A stretch of DNA of 33,106 nucleotides from a virus. Below are positions 7,165 to 13,673 of the stretch, piece after piece. The stretch lies in the IMG/VR virus record IMGVR_UViG_3300035126_000526, positions 1-33,106 of that record; one strand, given 5' to 3'. Position 1 is the stretch's first letter. Every line of letters starts with the position of its first letter. The notes under the pieces were generated by a model. The model was not told the DNA's origin. It did not search any database and saw only the letters and a program-made list of their open reading frames with translations. Both the position numbers and the translations under genes were made by a program.

Positions 7165-8083
7165 GGTGGCCCTCCTTGACCATCGCCACGAACTCTGGCG
7201 GGGGTGTATTGACGAACTGAGACTTGGGCCAGTTGGCGAACTTCGCGTGCTTGGCCTTCAGAGCCTCTACGATTCGCTCTACGGCGTCCGAAGGCAGTTG
7301 ACGGACCATCAGGGCATCCGACTCTCGGGCGTCTCTAATCGAATCTAATGGCTTCGTGGACTTGACCCACGGCCTGCCTTCGAGCCATGCGTGGATCGCG
7401 GGGGCGAACCGCTTCTCCCAATTCGGGTCGCGCTTGCACTCGTCGAGGGCTGCGAAAACCTGCGGGGCGATGTCGTCGAGTTTTTCCTTGACCCAGAACA
7501 GCAACGCCTTGTTCATCGTGTGCCGCTTGTTGTGGGCGTAGGCGTTGCAGAACTCGGTGAAGCGGGACATTTCGGCTGGCCCGTCCGCCGCAAGGGGGAT
7601 AAGGGGGTATTCTGTATTACTGTTACTATTACTATTAGTATGTCGTGTGACATGAGCGTGACCGACAGCGTGACATGAGCGTGACCGATGCTTCCGCTGA
7701 CGCAAACGGGCCTGATTTGTAGCGTTTTCCTTCTTGTCGAACAAGCGTGACAGATAGCGTGACACGACCGTGACAGTCACGCTTTTGTCACGCTCTATGT
7801 CACGCTCCGTGTCACGCTCTGCACCACTTCGAGCGTGCCGGTGGACCTCTGCCACGTTGAACTTGTGGAGTTCAATGAGGGCCGCTTCGATGTCCGCTTC
7901 CGAGAGACGCGCGAGCCTGGCGTGTTCCGCCAACGTGCCCGAAAGTTTCCCGGAACCGAGTTGCATCATCGAACCGATCATCTCAATCCAGACTCCACGA
8001 GTTGCCGCGCAGCACAGGGCAAGGCCGGGGTCGGCCTTCCACTTGTCATGCTCGAACTTGGTGTACCAGTCCTTGCCAGCCAT
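7154..8083 (-). CDS. Replication initiator / replisome organiser with origin inside the gene
   Basis: This 309-residue protein lies directly upstream of the helicase. Residues 1-80 (WYTKFEHDKWKADPGLALC, then SEADIEAALIELHKFNVAEV) resemble the winged-helix N-terminal domain of phage replisome organisers. Residues about 85-155 form a low-complexity linker (ERDTERDIERD, TNSNSNSNTE) encoded by the iteron and AT-rich DNA. Residues 165-309 form a helical C-terminal domain (FTEFCNAYAHNKRHTMNK, FAALDECKRDPNWEKRF) that in such proteins contacts the helicase. I infer that the N-domain binds the iterons and the C-domain recruits DnaB, as lambda O and P do together. The ATG (8083) follows AAGGATG. Confidence 0.75.
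   Translation of the reverse strand: MAGKDWYTKFEHDKWKADPGLALCCAATRGVWIEMIGSMMQLGSGKLSGTLAEHARLARLSEADIEAALIELHKFNVAEVHRHARSGAERDTERDIERDKSVTVTVVSRYLSRLFDKKENATNQARLRQRKHRSRSCHAVGHAHVTRHTNSNSNSNTEYPLIPLAADGPAEMSRFTEFCNAYAHNKRHTMNKALLFWVKEKLDDIAPQVFAALDECKRDPNWEKRFAPAIHAWLEGRPWVKSTKPLDSIRDARESDALMVRQLPSDAVERIVEALKAKHAKFANWPKSQFVNTPPPEFVAMVKEGHHAA
7608..7643. other. AT-rich region, probable DNA unwinding element
   Basis: In otherwise GC-rich DNA, about 36 bp here are mostly A and T, with tandem TTACTA/TTACTG units (TTACTGTTACTATTACTA). It lies 12 bp from the first iteron, at the 3' side of the array with respect to the initiator gene. Lambda ori has the same plan: iterons, then an AT-rich tract melted by the initiator. 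On the minus strand it encodes the Asn/Ser repeat of the initiator linker. Confidence 0.6.
7655..7818. repeat. Ten 8-bp iterons forming the probable phage replication origin
   Basis: Plus-strand AGCGTGAC occurs at 7655, 7667, 7678, 7744 and 7756, with a one-mismatch copy (ACCGTGAC) at 7767. The inverse GTCACGCT occurs at 7776, 7787, 7799 and 7811. Within each cluster copies start 11 or 12 bp apart, so all sites lie on one face of the helix. The two orientations meet head to head at 7767-7783. A 58-bp unrelated spacer (7686-7743) separates the first three copies. All lie inside the initiator coding sequence, which is how lambdoid origins are arranged. Confidence 0.8.
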
Positions 8084-8098
8084 TTTCGCATCCTTGCG

Positions 8099-8290
8099 TT
8101 ACTTCCACCACGTCTCGCCGGTCTTCTTCTGTCCGTTCCGCCTGCGGTAGTCCATCGCCCTGAGTTTGGCGTCGTGTATTTTCTCGGTGTAGGTGTTTTC
8201 CCCAGTGCTGTTGATCGCGTTGCCTATGCAAGCGACACACAACTTGCGGGTGGGGGTGTCGAGGGGTCCGAAACATTGGGGGCACTTCAT
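8099..8290 (-). CDS. Small zinc-ribbon-like protein (63 aa)
   Basis: MKCPQCFGPLD and KLCVACIGNAI supply two CxxC pairs about 12 residues apart, a plausible zinc knuckle, followed by a basic tail (MDYRRRNGQKKTGE). The ATG follows AAGGAGGAC and overlaps the upstream resolvase stop (ATGA). It sits between the RusA-like gene and the initiator, 15 bp from the latter, so a replication or recombination accessory role is likely. The exact function is unknown. Confidence 0.7.
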   Translation of the reverse strand: MKCPQCFGPLDTPTRKLCVACIGNAINSTGENTYTEKIHDAKLRAMDYRRRNGQKKTGETWWK

Positions 8291-8649
8291 CCGGTCCTCC
8301 TTACCGTCATCACCAACTTCGCCTCTGCACCCTTCTCGATGGTCATGGGCAGGTGCGTGAGGCCCGAGTCGTCGTCAATAAGCCCCGCGTCCCGTAGCCC
8401 GTCGAAGTAGGCTTTGCAACGGGCGAGTAGGTTGTCTTGGTCGCGCTTGCGGGCGTCCGTGAACGTCCACGCGAGTTGGACCGATGCCCGCACCCATCGC
8501 GGCTCGTCGCGGTTCAGGGCACCCATCGCCACCAACTTCGCGGCCTGCCGGTGCTGCTTTGTTACCTTCGCCTTCGCCATGTAGTGCGGGCGTGCGTTGG
8601 GCGAGAGCATGGGGCTGGGTACGGGTAGCGTGAGCGTGACGTGGTTCAT
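8287..8649 (-). CDS. RusA-like Holliday junction resolvase
   Basis: The start MNHVTLTLPVPSPMLSPNAR at 8649 is chosen because it follows AAGGAAAGGACG and gives 120 residues, the RusA size; the frame is open further upstream without a site. The RusA signature is clear: KRDQDNLLARCKAYFDGLRD, with Asp70 and Asp72, Lys79, and a DDDSG acidic cluster at 92-94. These correspond to the E. coli RusA catalytic aspartates 70, 72 and 91. It would cleave four-way junctions made during recombination and replication before packaging. Neighbours ERF and SSB belong to the same process. Confidence 0.88.
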   Translation of the reverse strand: MNHVTLTLPVPSPMLSPNARPHYMAKAKVTKQHRQAAKLVAMGALNRDEPRWVRASVQLAWTFTDARKRDQDNLLARCKAYFDGLRDAGLIDDDSGLTHLPMTIEKGAEAKLVMTVRRTG

Positions 8650-8663
8650 GCGGCGTCCTTTCC

Positions 8664-9146
8664 TTACGAGCCGTGTGGGGCGTCGGCTACCCATGCGATG
8701 TCGTCTACGCGAACGTCCAAGCCGCGCGGGAATGGCCCCTCGTCGCGTCGGCATCCGGGCGTGTCATCTTGGTAATCGCTTGGCGAAAACTTGCTCGACC
8801 GCACCACAGCGCGAATACCGGTGAGAGACACCCACTCCGCAGACACGGGTTCCGCCAACTCAAAATAAATCACCAACCCGCTCCGCAACATCATCGCGTA
8901 GTCAAACGGATCAACGCACGCCTTCTGTAACGCTGGCGGATAGCCATACGCCGCAGCAATGTCGCCTTCGTGCGTCTCCGATGCGTGCTTCACTTCCGCC
9001 ATCGCGTCGTCGTAGCACGCCTTCACGCCAGCGTCTTCGAGAAGATCGCCAGTTCCGTCAAGGCATCCGCACAGCATCTTGACGGCTTCAAGAAGTCGCG
9101 CGGCTTGGTGTGGGGTCGTCCGAAGTGGTAGCAGTTCATTTTCCAT
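8664..9146 (-). CDS. Hypothetical protein (160 aa)
   Basis: The ATG follows GAAAGGACACTT. Features seen are an N-terminal helix (TPHQAARLLEAVKMLCGCLD), an acidic middle, and a C-terminal segment rich in Asp with DDTPGCRRDEG. There is no signal peptide or membrane segment. It lies 14 bp upstream of the RusA-like gene within the early operon. I do not recognise the family. Confidence 0.65.
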   Translation of the reverse strand: MENELLPLRTTPHQAARLLEAVKMLCGCLDGTGDLLEDAGVKACYDDAMAEVKHASETHEGDIAAAYGYPPALQKACVDPFDYAMMLRSGLVIYFELAEPVSAEWVSLTGIRAVVRSSKFSPSDYQDDTPGCRRDEGPFPRGLDVRVDDIAWVADAPHGS

Positions 9147-9160
9147 AAGTGTCCTTTCTG

Positions 9161-9373
9161 TTATCCCTCGTTCATCTCCGCGCGTTCATCGCGGGCCTTG
9201 CGTTCGGTGAAGTCCTCTTCAAGCAACACGCGGAGTTTGGCAAGGGCGCGTTTCTCAGTCTGTATCACGGCGTTCTTGCTGATGCCCAGGATGCGGCCAA
9301 CCTCGTGACAGGAGCGGATCGGGGCTGTGAGTGGGTCGCGGTCAATCAAGTTCCACCGCCGATCTTCTTCCAC
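9161..9373 (-). CDS. Sigma-70 region 4-like HTH protein (70 aa)
   Basis: The GTG start at 9373 overlaps the previous gene by 28 nt. After RDPLTAP comes a helix-turn-helix, CHEVGRILGISKNAVIQTEK, then RALAKLRVLLEED. This is the pattern of sigma region 4 (EVGERLGVSRERVRQIEKRALRKLR in bacterial sigma factors), which binds the -35 element and the RNA polymerase flap. It contains region 4 only, so it cannot act as a complete sigma factor. It could be an ArpU-like late regulator or a modulator of host polymerase. Confidence 0.7.
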   Translation of the reverse strand: MEEDRRWNLIDRDPLTAPIRSCHEVGRILGISKNAVIQTEKRALAKLRVLLEEDFTERKARDERAEMNEG

Positions 9374-9567
9374 CCGCTCTGTTCAATGAACCGCGTCGGC
9401 AGCGTGAACGCCGTCCGCACCGGGTACTTCGTGCGGGGGTTCCAACGCTCCATGTAAACCACGCCGCAAGACTCGTTGATGACGCGAGCGACAAGCGGCC
9501 CACACCCCTTGTTGCTGGCGTACTCGGCCCCCTTCATGCCGGGGCTGTCTGGTGCTGGTAGCGTCAA
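9346..9567 (-). CDS. Hypothetical protein (73 aa), TTG start
   Basis: The coding part reads TLPAPDSPGMKGAEYASNKG, then VARVINESCGVVYMERWNP and TAFTLPTRFIEQSGWKK. I place the start at TTG 9567 because it overlaps the upstream stop as TTGA and follows GGGGGTGG at good spacing; the only ATG (9537) has no ribosome site. The protein ends with KKIGGGT, encoded by the GC-rich Shine-Dalgarno-like DNA before the sigma-like gene. Function unknown. Confidence 0.55.
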   Translation of the reverse strand: MTLPAPDSPGMKGAEYASNKGCGPLVARVINESCGVVYMERWNPRTKYPVRTAFTLPTRFIEQSGWKKIGGGT

Positions 9568-10151
9568 GTGCCACCCCCGATCCCGTTCGCCGCGTCTTCG
9601 GCGGCTTGCTTGGTGCTGTAGAGACGCGAAACGTACTCGGGGTCTGGCGTAACCGGAACTACGCCAATGCCGTGCGTGTCGAACAGCATCCGAGGCTGAC
9701 AGCCGCATATCTCGCCGCTGGCCGTCACCGGCAGCGTCCCCAGCACCTTCCTCGGCTCGCCATCCGGCCCCGCAAACGCCGCGAACTTCTCCAACTTCGC
9801 ACGCTCGGCACGAACAGCGTTGTCTATCGCGGTCGCAATCGCGCAGCGGAGTCGGATCATCGGCTCATCGTTCATGGACCACGCATCGCCGAACGTGCGG
9901 TAGTTGTGGCGAATCTTCTCGATGATCCGCGTCGCCTGATCGTGCAGGGCGTCCATCTCCTCGACTGGCGTGCTTGTCGCTGGCTTCGCGGGCGTGTCTG
10001 CCTTCGCACGCTCGGCGTTGAGGGCGGCGGCGTGGTCCTCCCACGCGATCCCGTGGCGCGGGCAATCGCTCATGTGACGGCGGTTGTTCTCGCCGTATCC
10101 CCCGCAGGTGCAGGGGATCAACTTCTGTGCAATGCTCTCAACGCTTTCCAT
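9564..10151 (-). CDS. Hypothetical protein (195 aa) with N-terminal Cys/His cluster
   Basis: The start MESVESIAQKLIPCTCGG at 10151 follows GAAAGGAGC. Cys and His residues (CTCGGYGENNRRHMSDCPRH, residues about 13-32) could bind one zinc ion. A helical middle follows (MDALHDQATRIIEKIRHNYR), and the C-terminal end has LYSTKQAAEDAANG. It overlaps its neighbours at both ends, so it belongs to the early operon. No family recognised. Confidence 0.65.
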   Translation of the reverse strand: MESVESIAQKLIPCTCGGYGENNRRHMSDCPRHGIAWEDHAAALNAERAKADTPAKPATSTPVEEMDALHDQATRIIEKIRHNYRTFGDAWSMNDEPMIRLRCAIATAIDNAVRAERAKLEKFAAFAGPDGEPRKVLGTLPVTASGEICGCQPRMLFDTHGIGVVPVTPDPEYVSRLYSTKQAAEDAANGIGGGT

Positions 10152-10512
10152 CGCTGCTCCTTTCGGCCTTCCGCTTCCGCCGCTTCTCGGCCTGGTGCTC
10201 GTGCAGTTCCTCCGCCGCATCCACCATCGCCGCAAGTGCCTTCTTCGCCGCGTCGTCCAAGTACCGCGTGTCGTCGTCGTTCAACTCCAAGGACGACAGG
10301 GCGTGCGCGAGTTCGAGAGCGACGTACAAGTCGGTGCCGCCGTGGAACCTGTCCAGCGCCCAGCGGATGCACCAGCCGGGCGTTGCGATCTGGTCGCCCG
10401 CTTCGTCGTCGGAGTCCTCGTACTCGACGACCACGCGAGCGTCGCCGGGGGTGGTGTGTTCGATGCGAACCAGCGTGTGCTGGCCGTTGCCGGGGGTGTG
10501 TTGAACGCTCAT
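10138..10512 (-). CDS. Hypothetical acidic protein (124 aa)
   Basis: The start MSVQHTPGNGQHTLVRIEHT at 10512 follows GAAAGGAGCAGCGG, almost the same leader as the next gene. The middle is acidic (EYEDSDDEAGDQ), and the C-terminal third is a charged helix ending in a basic stretch (EKRRKRKAERSSDGKR). It overlaps both neighbours. The function is unknown. Confidence 0.65.
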   Translation of the reverse strand: MSVQHTPGNGQHTLVRIEHTTPGDARVVVEYEDSDDEAGDQIATPGWCIRWALDRFHGGTDLYVALELAHALSSLELNDDDTRYLDDAAKKALAAMVDAAEELHEHQAEKRRKRKAERSSDGKR

Positions 10513-10724
10513 CCGCTGCTCCTTTCGCTCGCCGTCGCCCTGCCATCCATCCACTCAATCAACTTCACCTTCACCTTCGCCATGCCGCTATCGAAATGGC
10601 GGGCGACTTCGTACTTGCTCATGCCCAACTTCGCGCCGATTTCCGCGAAGGTCATGGGCTTGTTCGCGGCGATTGCCGCGTGCGCGGGGTTGCGCTCGGG
10701 GCGTAGGCGGTTGCGGCGGGTCAT
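10509..10724 (-). CDS. Small HTH protein, sigma region 4-like (71 aa)
   Basis: The start MTRRNRLRPERNPAHAAIAA at 10724 forms an ATGA overlap with the upstream gene and follows TTGGAGG; the open frame above it lies inside that gene. A helix-turn-helix, MTFAEIGAKLGMSKYEVARH, is followed by FDSGMAKVKVKLIEWM, the order seen in sigma region 4 and other sigma-like phage regulators. A basic N-terminal arm precedes it. With the gene at 9161 it makes two such small HTH proteins in one operon. Confidence 0.65.
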   Translation of the reverse strand: MTRRNRLRPERNPAHAAIAANKPMTFAEIGAKLGMSKYEVARHFDSGMAKVKVKLIEWMDGRATASERSSG

Positions 10725-11149
10725 TGGGCACCTCCAACCGCCAGGCGATTCACCATCGCCGCGTTGCCAAACCGCGTCTTCCGCGTGTCGGGGCCGGTGG
10801 CGACGATGTGGTGCTTTCGCAACTGCGACATAATCGAGGTCACGGTGGACTGCGGCCAGTGGATGAACCGCACGATCAACTCGTCGTCGGTCATGCCGTT
10901 GCCGCCAGAGTCGTGCATTGCCAGCAGCAGGCGGTGCCCGCGATGCTTCGTGATGCCAGACCCCGCCAACTTCGCGGCCATCTGGTGCGACGTGATCGGG
11001 TGCCCGTTGCCAACGAGCGGCATCTTGCACAGAATCGCCTCGTACTTAGTCACTGCGGCTTGCAGTGCCGTATCCCAATCGGATCGCGGGGCCGTCCATC
11101 GCACTTGTCCGCTCATCGGGTCGGTGGTCGTTCTGAAAAGCGAGTCCAT
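10721..11149 (-). CDS. Probable winged-helix DNA-binding protein (142 aa)
   Basis: The ATG follows TTAGGAGC. The C-terminal half reads like a winged helix: NGMTDDELIVRFIHWPQSTV, then TSIMSQLRKHHIVATGPDTR and KTRFGNAAMV, that is helix, recognition helix (QSTVTSIMSQLRKHH) and wing. An upstream segment (HPITSHQMAAKLAGSGITKH) could hold a second HTH. The next two genes downstream overlap it in a chain. Its target is unknown; a phage transcription regulator is the simplest reading. Confidence 0.6.
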   Translation of the reverse strand: MDSLFRTTTDPMSGQVRWTAPRSDWDTALQAAVTKYEAILCKMPLVGNGHPITSHQMAAKLAGSGITKHRGHRLLLAMHDSGGNGMTDDELIVRFIHWPQSTVTSIMSQLRKHHIVATGPDTRKTRFGNAAMVNRLAVGGAQ

Positions 11150-11360
11150 GCGTTGCTCCTAATCCCCTGCCGTCGCTCTCGCGCTGGCAGGTTGTCGCGC
11201 CCTCACGCCGTTTGTTCAATCACGCGAGGACGCTCTGCTCGGCAACACGCCGGGCTTAAATTGGCTGCGTCCCGTTTCCAGTTCGCAGCCAACGTGGGAG
11301 ACTCGGAAACCCCCGCGACACTGGTAAGCAACGCGGGGTAGGGGAAGAGGAGAGGCCCGT
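11150..11360 (-). other. Non-coding gap with two hairpins downstream of the HNH gene
   Basis: No convincing ORF is seen in 211 bp. On the leftward transcript two stem-loops follow the HNH gene. CCCCGCG/CGCGGGG (11338-11332 and 11317-11311) is followed by GTTTCC. TTGGCTGCG/CGCAGCCAA (11292-11284 and 11269-11261, a perfect 9-bp stem with a 14-nt loop) is followed by TTTAAG. The U tracts are short, so these look like weak or partial terminators, perhaps acquired with the endonuclease. Confidence 0.5.
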
Positions 11361-11714
11361 TTATTTCGCGTAGACGCTTCCAGGGCTGTGCCGTGGAATC
11401 AGCCCGTTTTCAATGGCGTGCTTCCGGTTCTCCGAGTGCGAACACCACTCAAGATTGGAAGGCGTGTTGTCGTGCTTGTTTCCGTTCTTGTGGTTGACCA
11501 TGAACTCCGATCCGCGATTGCCGTGAAACGCTTTGGCAACAAGCCGATGAACGCGGGATGTCACGCATTCTCCATTGTGAAACAGCGAGACAACCAAATA
11601 GCCATGCCAGTTGTCGTGCGCCTTCAAAATGCGTCCAGTCTTGATGCGACGAACGCGGCCAAGCGAACTGACTTCGTACTTGTCGCAATCAACACACGGC
11701 TTCCAGACTTCCAT
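11361..11714 (-). CDS. NUMOD4-HNH homing endonuclease
   Basis: This 117-residue protein begins MEVWKPCVDCDKYEVSSLGR, a NUMOD4 motif (W-x-x-x-x-Y-E-V-S-x-x-G-R-V), followed by GRILKAH and GYLVVSLFHNGE. The HNH core is VHRLVAKAFHGN, then MVNHKNGNKHDNTPSNLEWC, containing the H-N-H residues and the usual NLEWC end. It is a free-standing mobile nuclease, probably selfish, inserted between SSB and the HTH cluster. The ATG follows ACAGGAGAG, with a GC-rich hairpin just upstream. Confidence 0.92.
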   Translation of the reverse strand: MEVWKPCVDCDKYEVSSLGRVRRIKTGRILKAHDNWHGYLVVSLFHNGECVTSRVHRLVAKAFHGNRGSEFMVNHKNGNKHDNTPSNLEWCSHSENRKHAIENGLIPRHSPGSVYAK

Positions 11715-11745
11715 AAAGCACTCTCCTGTAAGAACCGGGGCTAAA

Positions 11746-11776
11746 CCGCACCCGTCGCCGTCACGCGGCGGGGCGG
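11746..11776 (-). promoter_or_regulatory. Leader hairpin before the HNH gene
   Basis: On the leftward transcript the arms CCGCCCC-GCCG and CGGC-(GA)-CGGG-T-GCGG fold around a CGTGA loop, followed by TTTAGCC and then the AGGAGAG ribosome site. It belongs to a recurring arrangement in this operon (hairpin, GGTTT, ribosome site), also seen at 13314, 14474 and 17062. Confidence 0.45.
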
Positions 11777-11783
11777 TGTGGTG

Positions 11784-12230
11784 TCAGGTGAACATTGCGG
11801 GCTGTGGCGCAAACGGGATGTCGTCTTGGTCCACGAGTGCCGAGCCGCCAGTTGTCGTCGGTCGCGTGGCCGTCTCGCCGTGGTCCACGCCGCCCTTGCT
11901 GTCAACGAAGTGGAACGACTCGACCACCACCTTCAACTTCGACATCTTCTTGCCCGTGGTCTTGTCGTCCCACTGGTCCATCTTCAACCGGCCCTCAATG
12001 AGAACCGGACGCCCCTTGCCTAGGTACTTCGCCATCACCTCGGCGGTCTTGCCCCACGCCTCGCAGTCAACGAACGTCACTTCCTCGCGCTTCTCGCCGC
12101 CCTGCGTGGTGTACTTGCGATTGAGGGCAAGGCCGATTTGGGCGACCTGCTGCCCGCTTGTTCCCACCGCGCGAAGTTCAATGTCACGGGTAAGGTTGCC
12201 CCACAGATACAACTTATTCAGACTCGACAT
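11784..12230 (-). CDS. ssb: Single-stranded DNA-binding protein
   Basis: The start MSSLNKLYLWGNLTRDIELR at 12230 follows GAAAGGACGG. This 148-residue protein has the bacterial SSB OB-fold layout: LYLWGNLTRD (residues 7-16), IGLALNRKY, VTFVDCEAWGKTAEVMAKYL (51-70), then GKGRPVLIEGRLK and a VVVESFHFVD strand. The flexible tail contains DQDDIPF near the end, like the acidic protein-interaction tip, but carries eight extra residues (APQPAMFT) after it. It protects ssDNA and probably acts with the ERF annealing protein encoded upstream. Confidence 0.93.
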   Translation of the reverse strand: MSSLNKLYLWGNLTRDIELRAVGTSGQQVAQIGLALNRKYTTQGGEKREEVTFVDCEAWGKTAEVMAKYLGKGRPVLIEGRLKMDQWDDKTTGKKMSKLKVVVESFHFVDSKGGVDHGETATRPTTTGGSALVDQDDIPFAPQPAMFT

Positions 12231-12666
12231 CTTCGCCGTCCTTTCCGCCCGCAAACACGCGAGCGCGTTTCACAACCAACTCTTCCTTCGTCTCGATCTT
12301 GAACCACTCGGCGGGCATGGTCTCGCCATGCTCTGCGATGAGGCTGGACGCCTTGAACGCGCCCGCCGACATGAACCGGAACAACTCGTCTGGTCCGCCA
12401 CGTTCCAGCAACGCACGTCCAACCTGCTCCGGTTCGGCAACCTTCTTGGTGGTCTTGCGTCCGACGTAGTACCGGATGTCGCCGTTGACAATCTCCCGGT
12501 CGCCCAGGTACGCGATTGCCGCCTTGCTCACGTTGGCCTTGAGTTCCCGCACGCGAGCGTTGAGCGTGTCGATGGCGTCGTACATGCGGATAAGGTCGTG
12601 GTCGTTGCCCAGGCCGGACTCGACGACCACGGCGGCATCCTCTACCTGTTCAATGAGGCCCTTCAC
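12214..12666 (-). CDS. Hypothetical protein (150 aa) between ERF and SSB
   Basis: The ATG overlaps the ERF stop (4 nt) and its own end overlaps SSB by 17 nt. Residues 25-50 (LIRMYDAIDTLNARVRELKA) look like a coiled coil. A basic YYVGRKTTKKVAEPEQVGRA stretch follows, and the end is acidic (GGKDGEDVESE). Its place between two ssDNA recombination genes suggests an accessory in recombination or a nuclease inhibitor, but no motif proves either. Confidence 0.65.
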   Translation of the reverse strand: MKGLIEQVEDAAVVVESGLGNDHDLIRMYDAIDTLNARVRELKANVSKAAIAYLGDREIVNGDIRYYVGRKTTKKVAEPEQVGRALLERGGPDELFRFMSAGAFKASSLIAEHGETMPAEWFKIETKEELVVKRARVFAGGKDGEDVESE

Positions 12667-13298
12667 GCGGCCTCCGTTTCAAGGACAAACAGAACGGAAC
12701 CGGCTTCCTCGTCCGTCATCTTCGCGCTGACCGGAACGCCGGTGGCCGCGATGATCGGCTTCCACTTGTCTGCGTTGGCGGCGGAAATCTTCTCGCCGAT
12801 GCGCCCCTCGATGATCTTGAACAACTTCTCTTTGGCGGTCGGCTGCTTCGGCGTCTCGGCAACGGCCTTGCGTGCAACCTCGGCGGCTGCGGGCTTGGTG
12901 TCGTTTCGACCGCTCGCGTGGTTCCCGTCGTCGTCCTCGGTCACAACGCCAACCACGGCGGCAAGCGCGTAACGGCGGGCGTAGGTGATTGCCGAGCCGT
13001 ATGCCTGCGGGTCGTTCTTGGTGGGCTTCATCGCCAGTGCTGACGACATCCACTGGCCGGACGAGTGGATAAGGACCGTCTCGACGATCACGCTGCCCGT
13101 GCTGTCGGTCGTCGGGTGCTGGCTAATCGCAAGCCCGTTGGCGGCGAGTTCGGCCTTGCACGCATCCCACACTGAGGACAGGTCTGCGTAGGACGACTTG
13201 AAGAAGGGGTTGGCCTTGTCCTTGACGGCGGACTTCATCTTGGTCTGCGCCTTGCACAGTGCCGCCGCCAGTTCTCCGATGTTTTCGCTCTTGTTCAT
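12663..13298 (-). CDS. erf: ERF-family single-strand annealing recombinase
   Basis: The start MNKSENIGELAAALCKAQTK at 13298 follows TCAGGAGTACCC. The 211-residue protein shows the ERF core: NPFFKSSYADLSSVWDACKA (30-49), then VIVETVLIHSSGQWMSS, and DPQAYGSAITYARRYALAAV (97-116) running into GVVTEDDDG. The C-terminal part after a Lys/Ala linker is a separate small domain (AKEKLFKIIEGRIGEK). Erf anneals complementary ssDNA for phage genome circularisation and recombination. SSB and the RusA-like resolvase complete the pathway. Confidence 0.93.
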   Translation of the reverse strand: MNKSENIGELAAALCKAQTKMKSAVKDKANPFFKSSYADLSSVWDACKAELAANGLAISQHPTTDSTGSVIVETVLIHSSGQWMSSALAMKPTKNDPQAYGSAITYARRYALAAVVGVVTEDDDGNHASGRNDTKPAAAEVARKAVAETPKQPTAKEKLFKIIEGRIGEKISAANADKWKPIIAATGVPVSAKMTDEEAGSVLFVLETEAA

Positions 13299-13313
13299 GG
13301 GTACTCCTGAAAA

Positions 13314-13342
13314 CCCCTCCCCGCGTTTCCGCAAGGGAGAGG
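13314..13342 (-). promoter_or_regulatory. Leader hairpin with GAAA tetraloop before ERF
   Basis: The leftward RNA folds CCTCTCCC-TT-GCG around a GAAA tetraloop with CGC-GGGGAGGGG, followed by TTTTCAGGAG, so a U tract runs straight into the ribosome site. It may act as an attenuator or a processing/stabilising element for the ERF transcript. Confidence 0.5.
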
Positions 13343-13347
13343 CGGTG

Positions 13348-13467
13348 TCAATCGCGGTCTTCGTACATGCCCAACATGTCGCTCACGAGAACTGCGACGA
13401 TGGGCAGAAGAAGGACGGCGCACAGGGCACAGAACACAGCCCAGCCGTAGAGGGTGGTGGAGGTCAT
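13348..13467 (-). CDS. Small single-pass membrane protein (39 aa)
   Basis: The ATG at 13467 overlaps the upstream stop as ATGA and follows GAAGAGGTGG. After MTSTTLYGW comes a hydrophobic segment of about 20 residues (AVFCALCAVLLLPIVAVLV), then a short charged tail SDMLGMYEDRD. Such tiny membrane proteins occur in many phage early operons, but their roles vary. It could be a lysis-related or host-membrane-acting peptide; no family is recognised. Confidence 0.6.
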   Translation of the reverse strand: MTSTTLYGWAVFCALCAVLLLPIVAVLVSDMLGMYEDRD

Positions 13468-13673
13468 GCTGCCACCTCTTCCTCGCCCGTCGTCGCAATC
13501 ACGCGGGCCTCGCGGAAACCTTCCAACTTGCCCGCGCCGTGGATGGCTTCAAGCACGGCCTCTAGCACAAACGCCCCGCCCGGCGTGTTGAAGTTCAGGG
13601 CGTGCGTCTTGCCGTCGCGCATCACAACCTGCACCGTCCCATCGCCCTTGCCTGTCACGATGTACTGGCTCAT
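13464..13673 (-). CDS. Hypothetical protein (69 aa)
   Basis: The start MSQYIVTGKGDGTVQVVMRD at 13673 makes an ATGA overlap with the upstream stop and follows GAAAGGACG. The sequence suggests a beta-rich start (YIVTGKGDGTVQVVMRDGKT), then a helix (GAFVLEAVLEAIHGAGKLEG) and another strand. No family is recognised. It is linked by stop-start overlaps on both sides. Confidence 0.6.
   Translation of the reverse strand: MSQYIVTGKGDGTVQVVMRDGKTHALNFNTPGGAFVLEAVLEAIHGAGKLEGFREARVIATTGEEEVAA

Noticed and set aside
7655-7818. CRISPR-like regularly spaced repeats
   Set aside because: Repeats are only 8 bp with 3-4 bp gaps, occur in both orientations and lie inside a gene; iterons explain them better.
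8046-8285. A 79-codon frame overlapping the zinc-ribbon gene
   Set aside because: It is a shifted frame of the 63-aa gene, which has the CxxC pairs and a strong ribosome site.
9552-10706. Long plus-strand frame (384 codons) opposite the early hypothetical genes
   Set aside because: It lies opposite overlapping minus-strand genes with good ribosome sites; its Arg/Pro/Ser-rich translation looks like a shadow.
11611-12972. Long plus-strand frame across SSB and ERF (453 codons)
   Set aside because: Antisense to SSB, the 150-aa gene and ERF, all with ribosome sites and motifs on the minus strand; the translation has no coherent domain.
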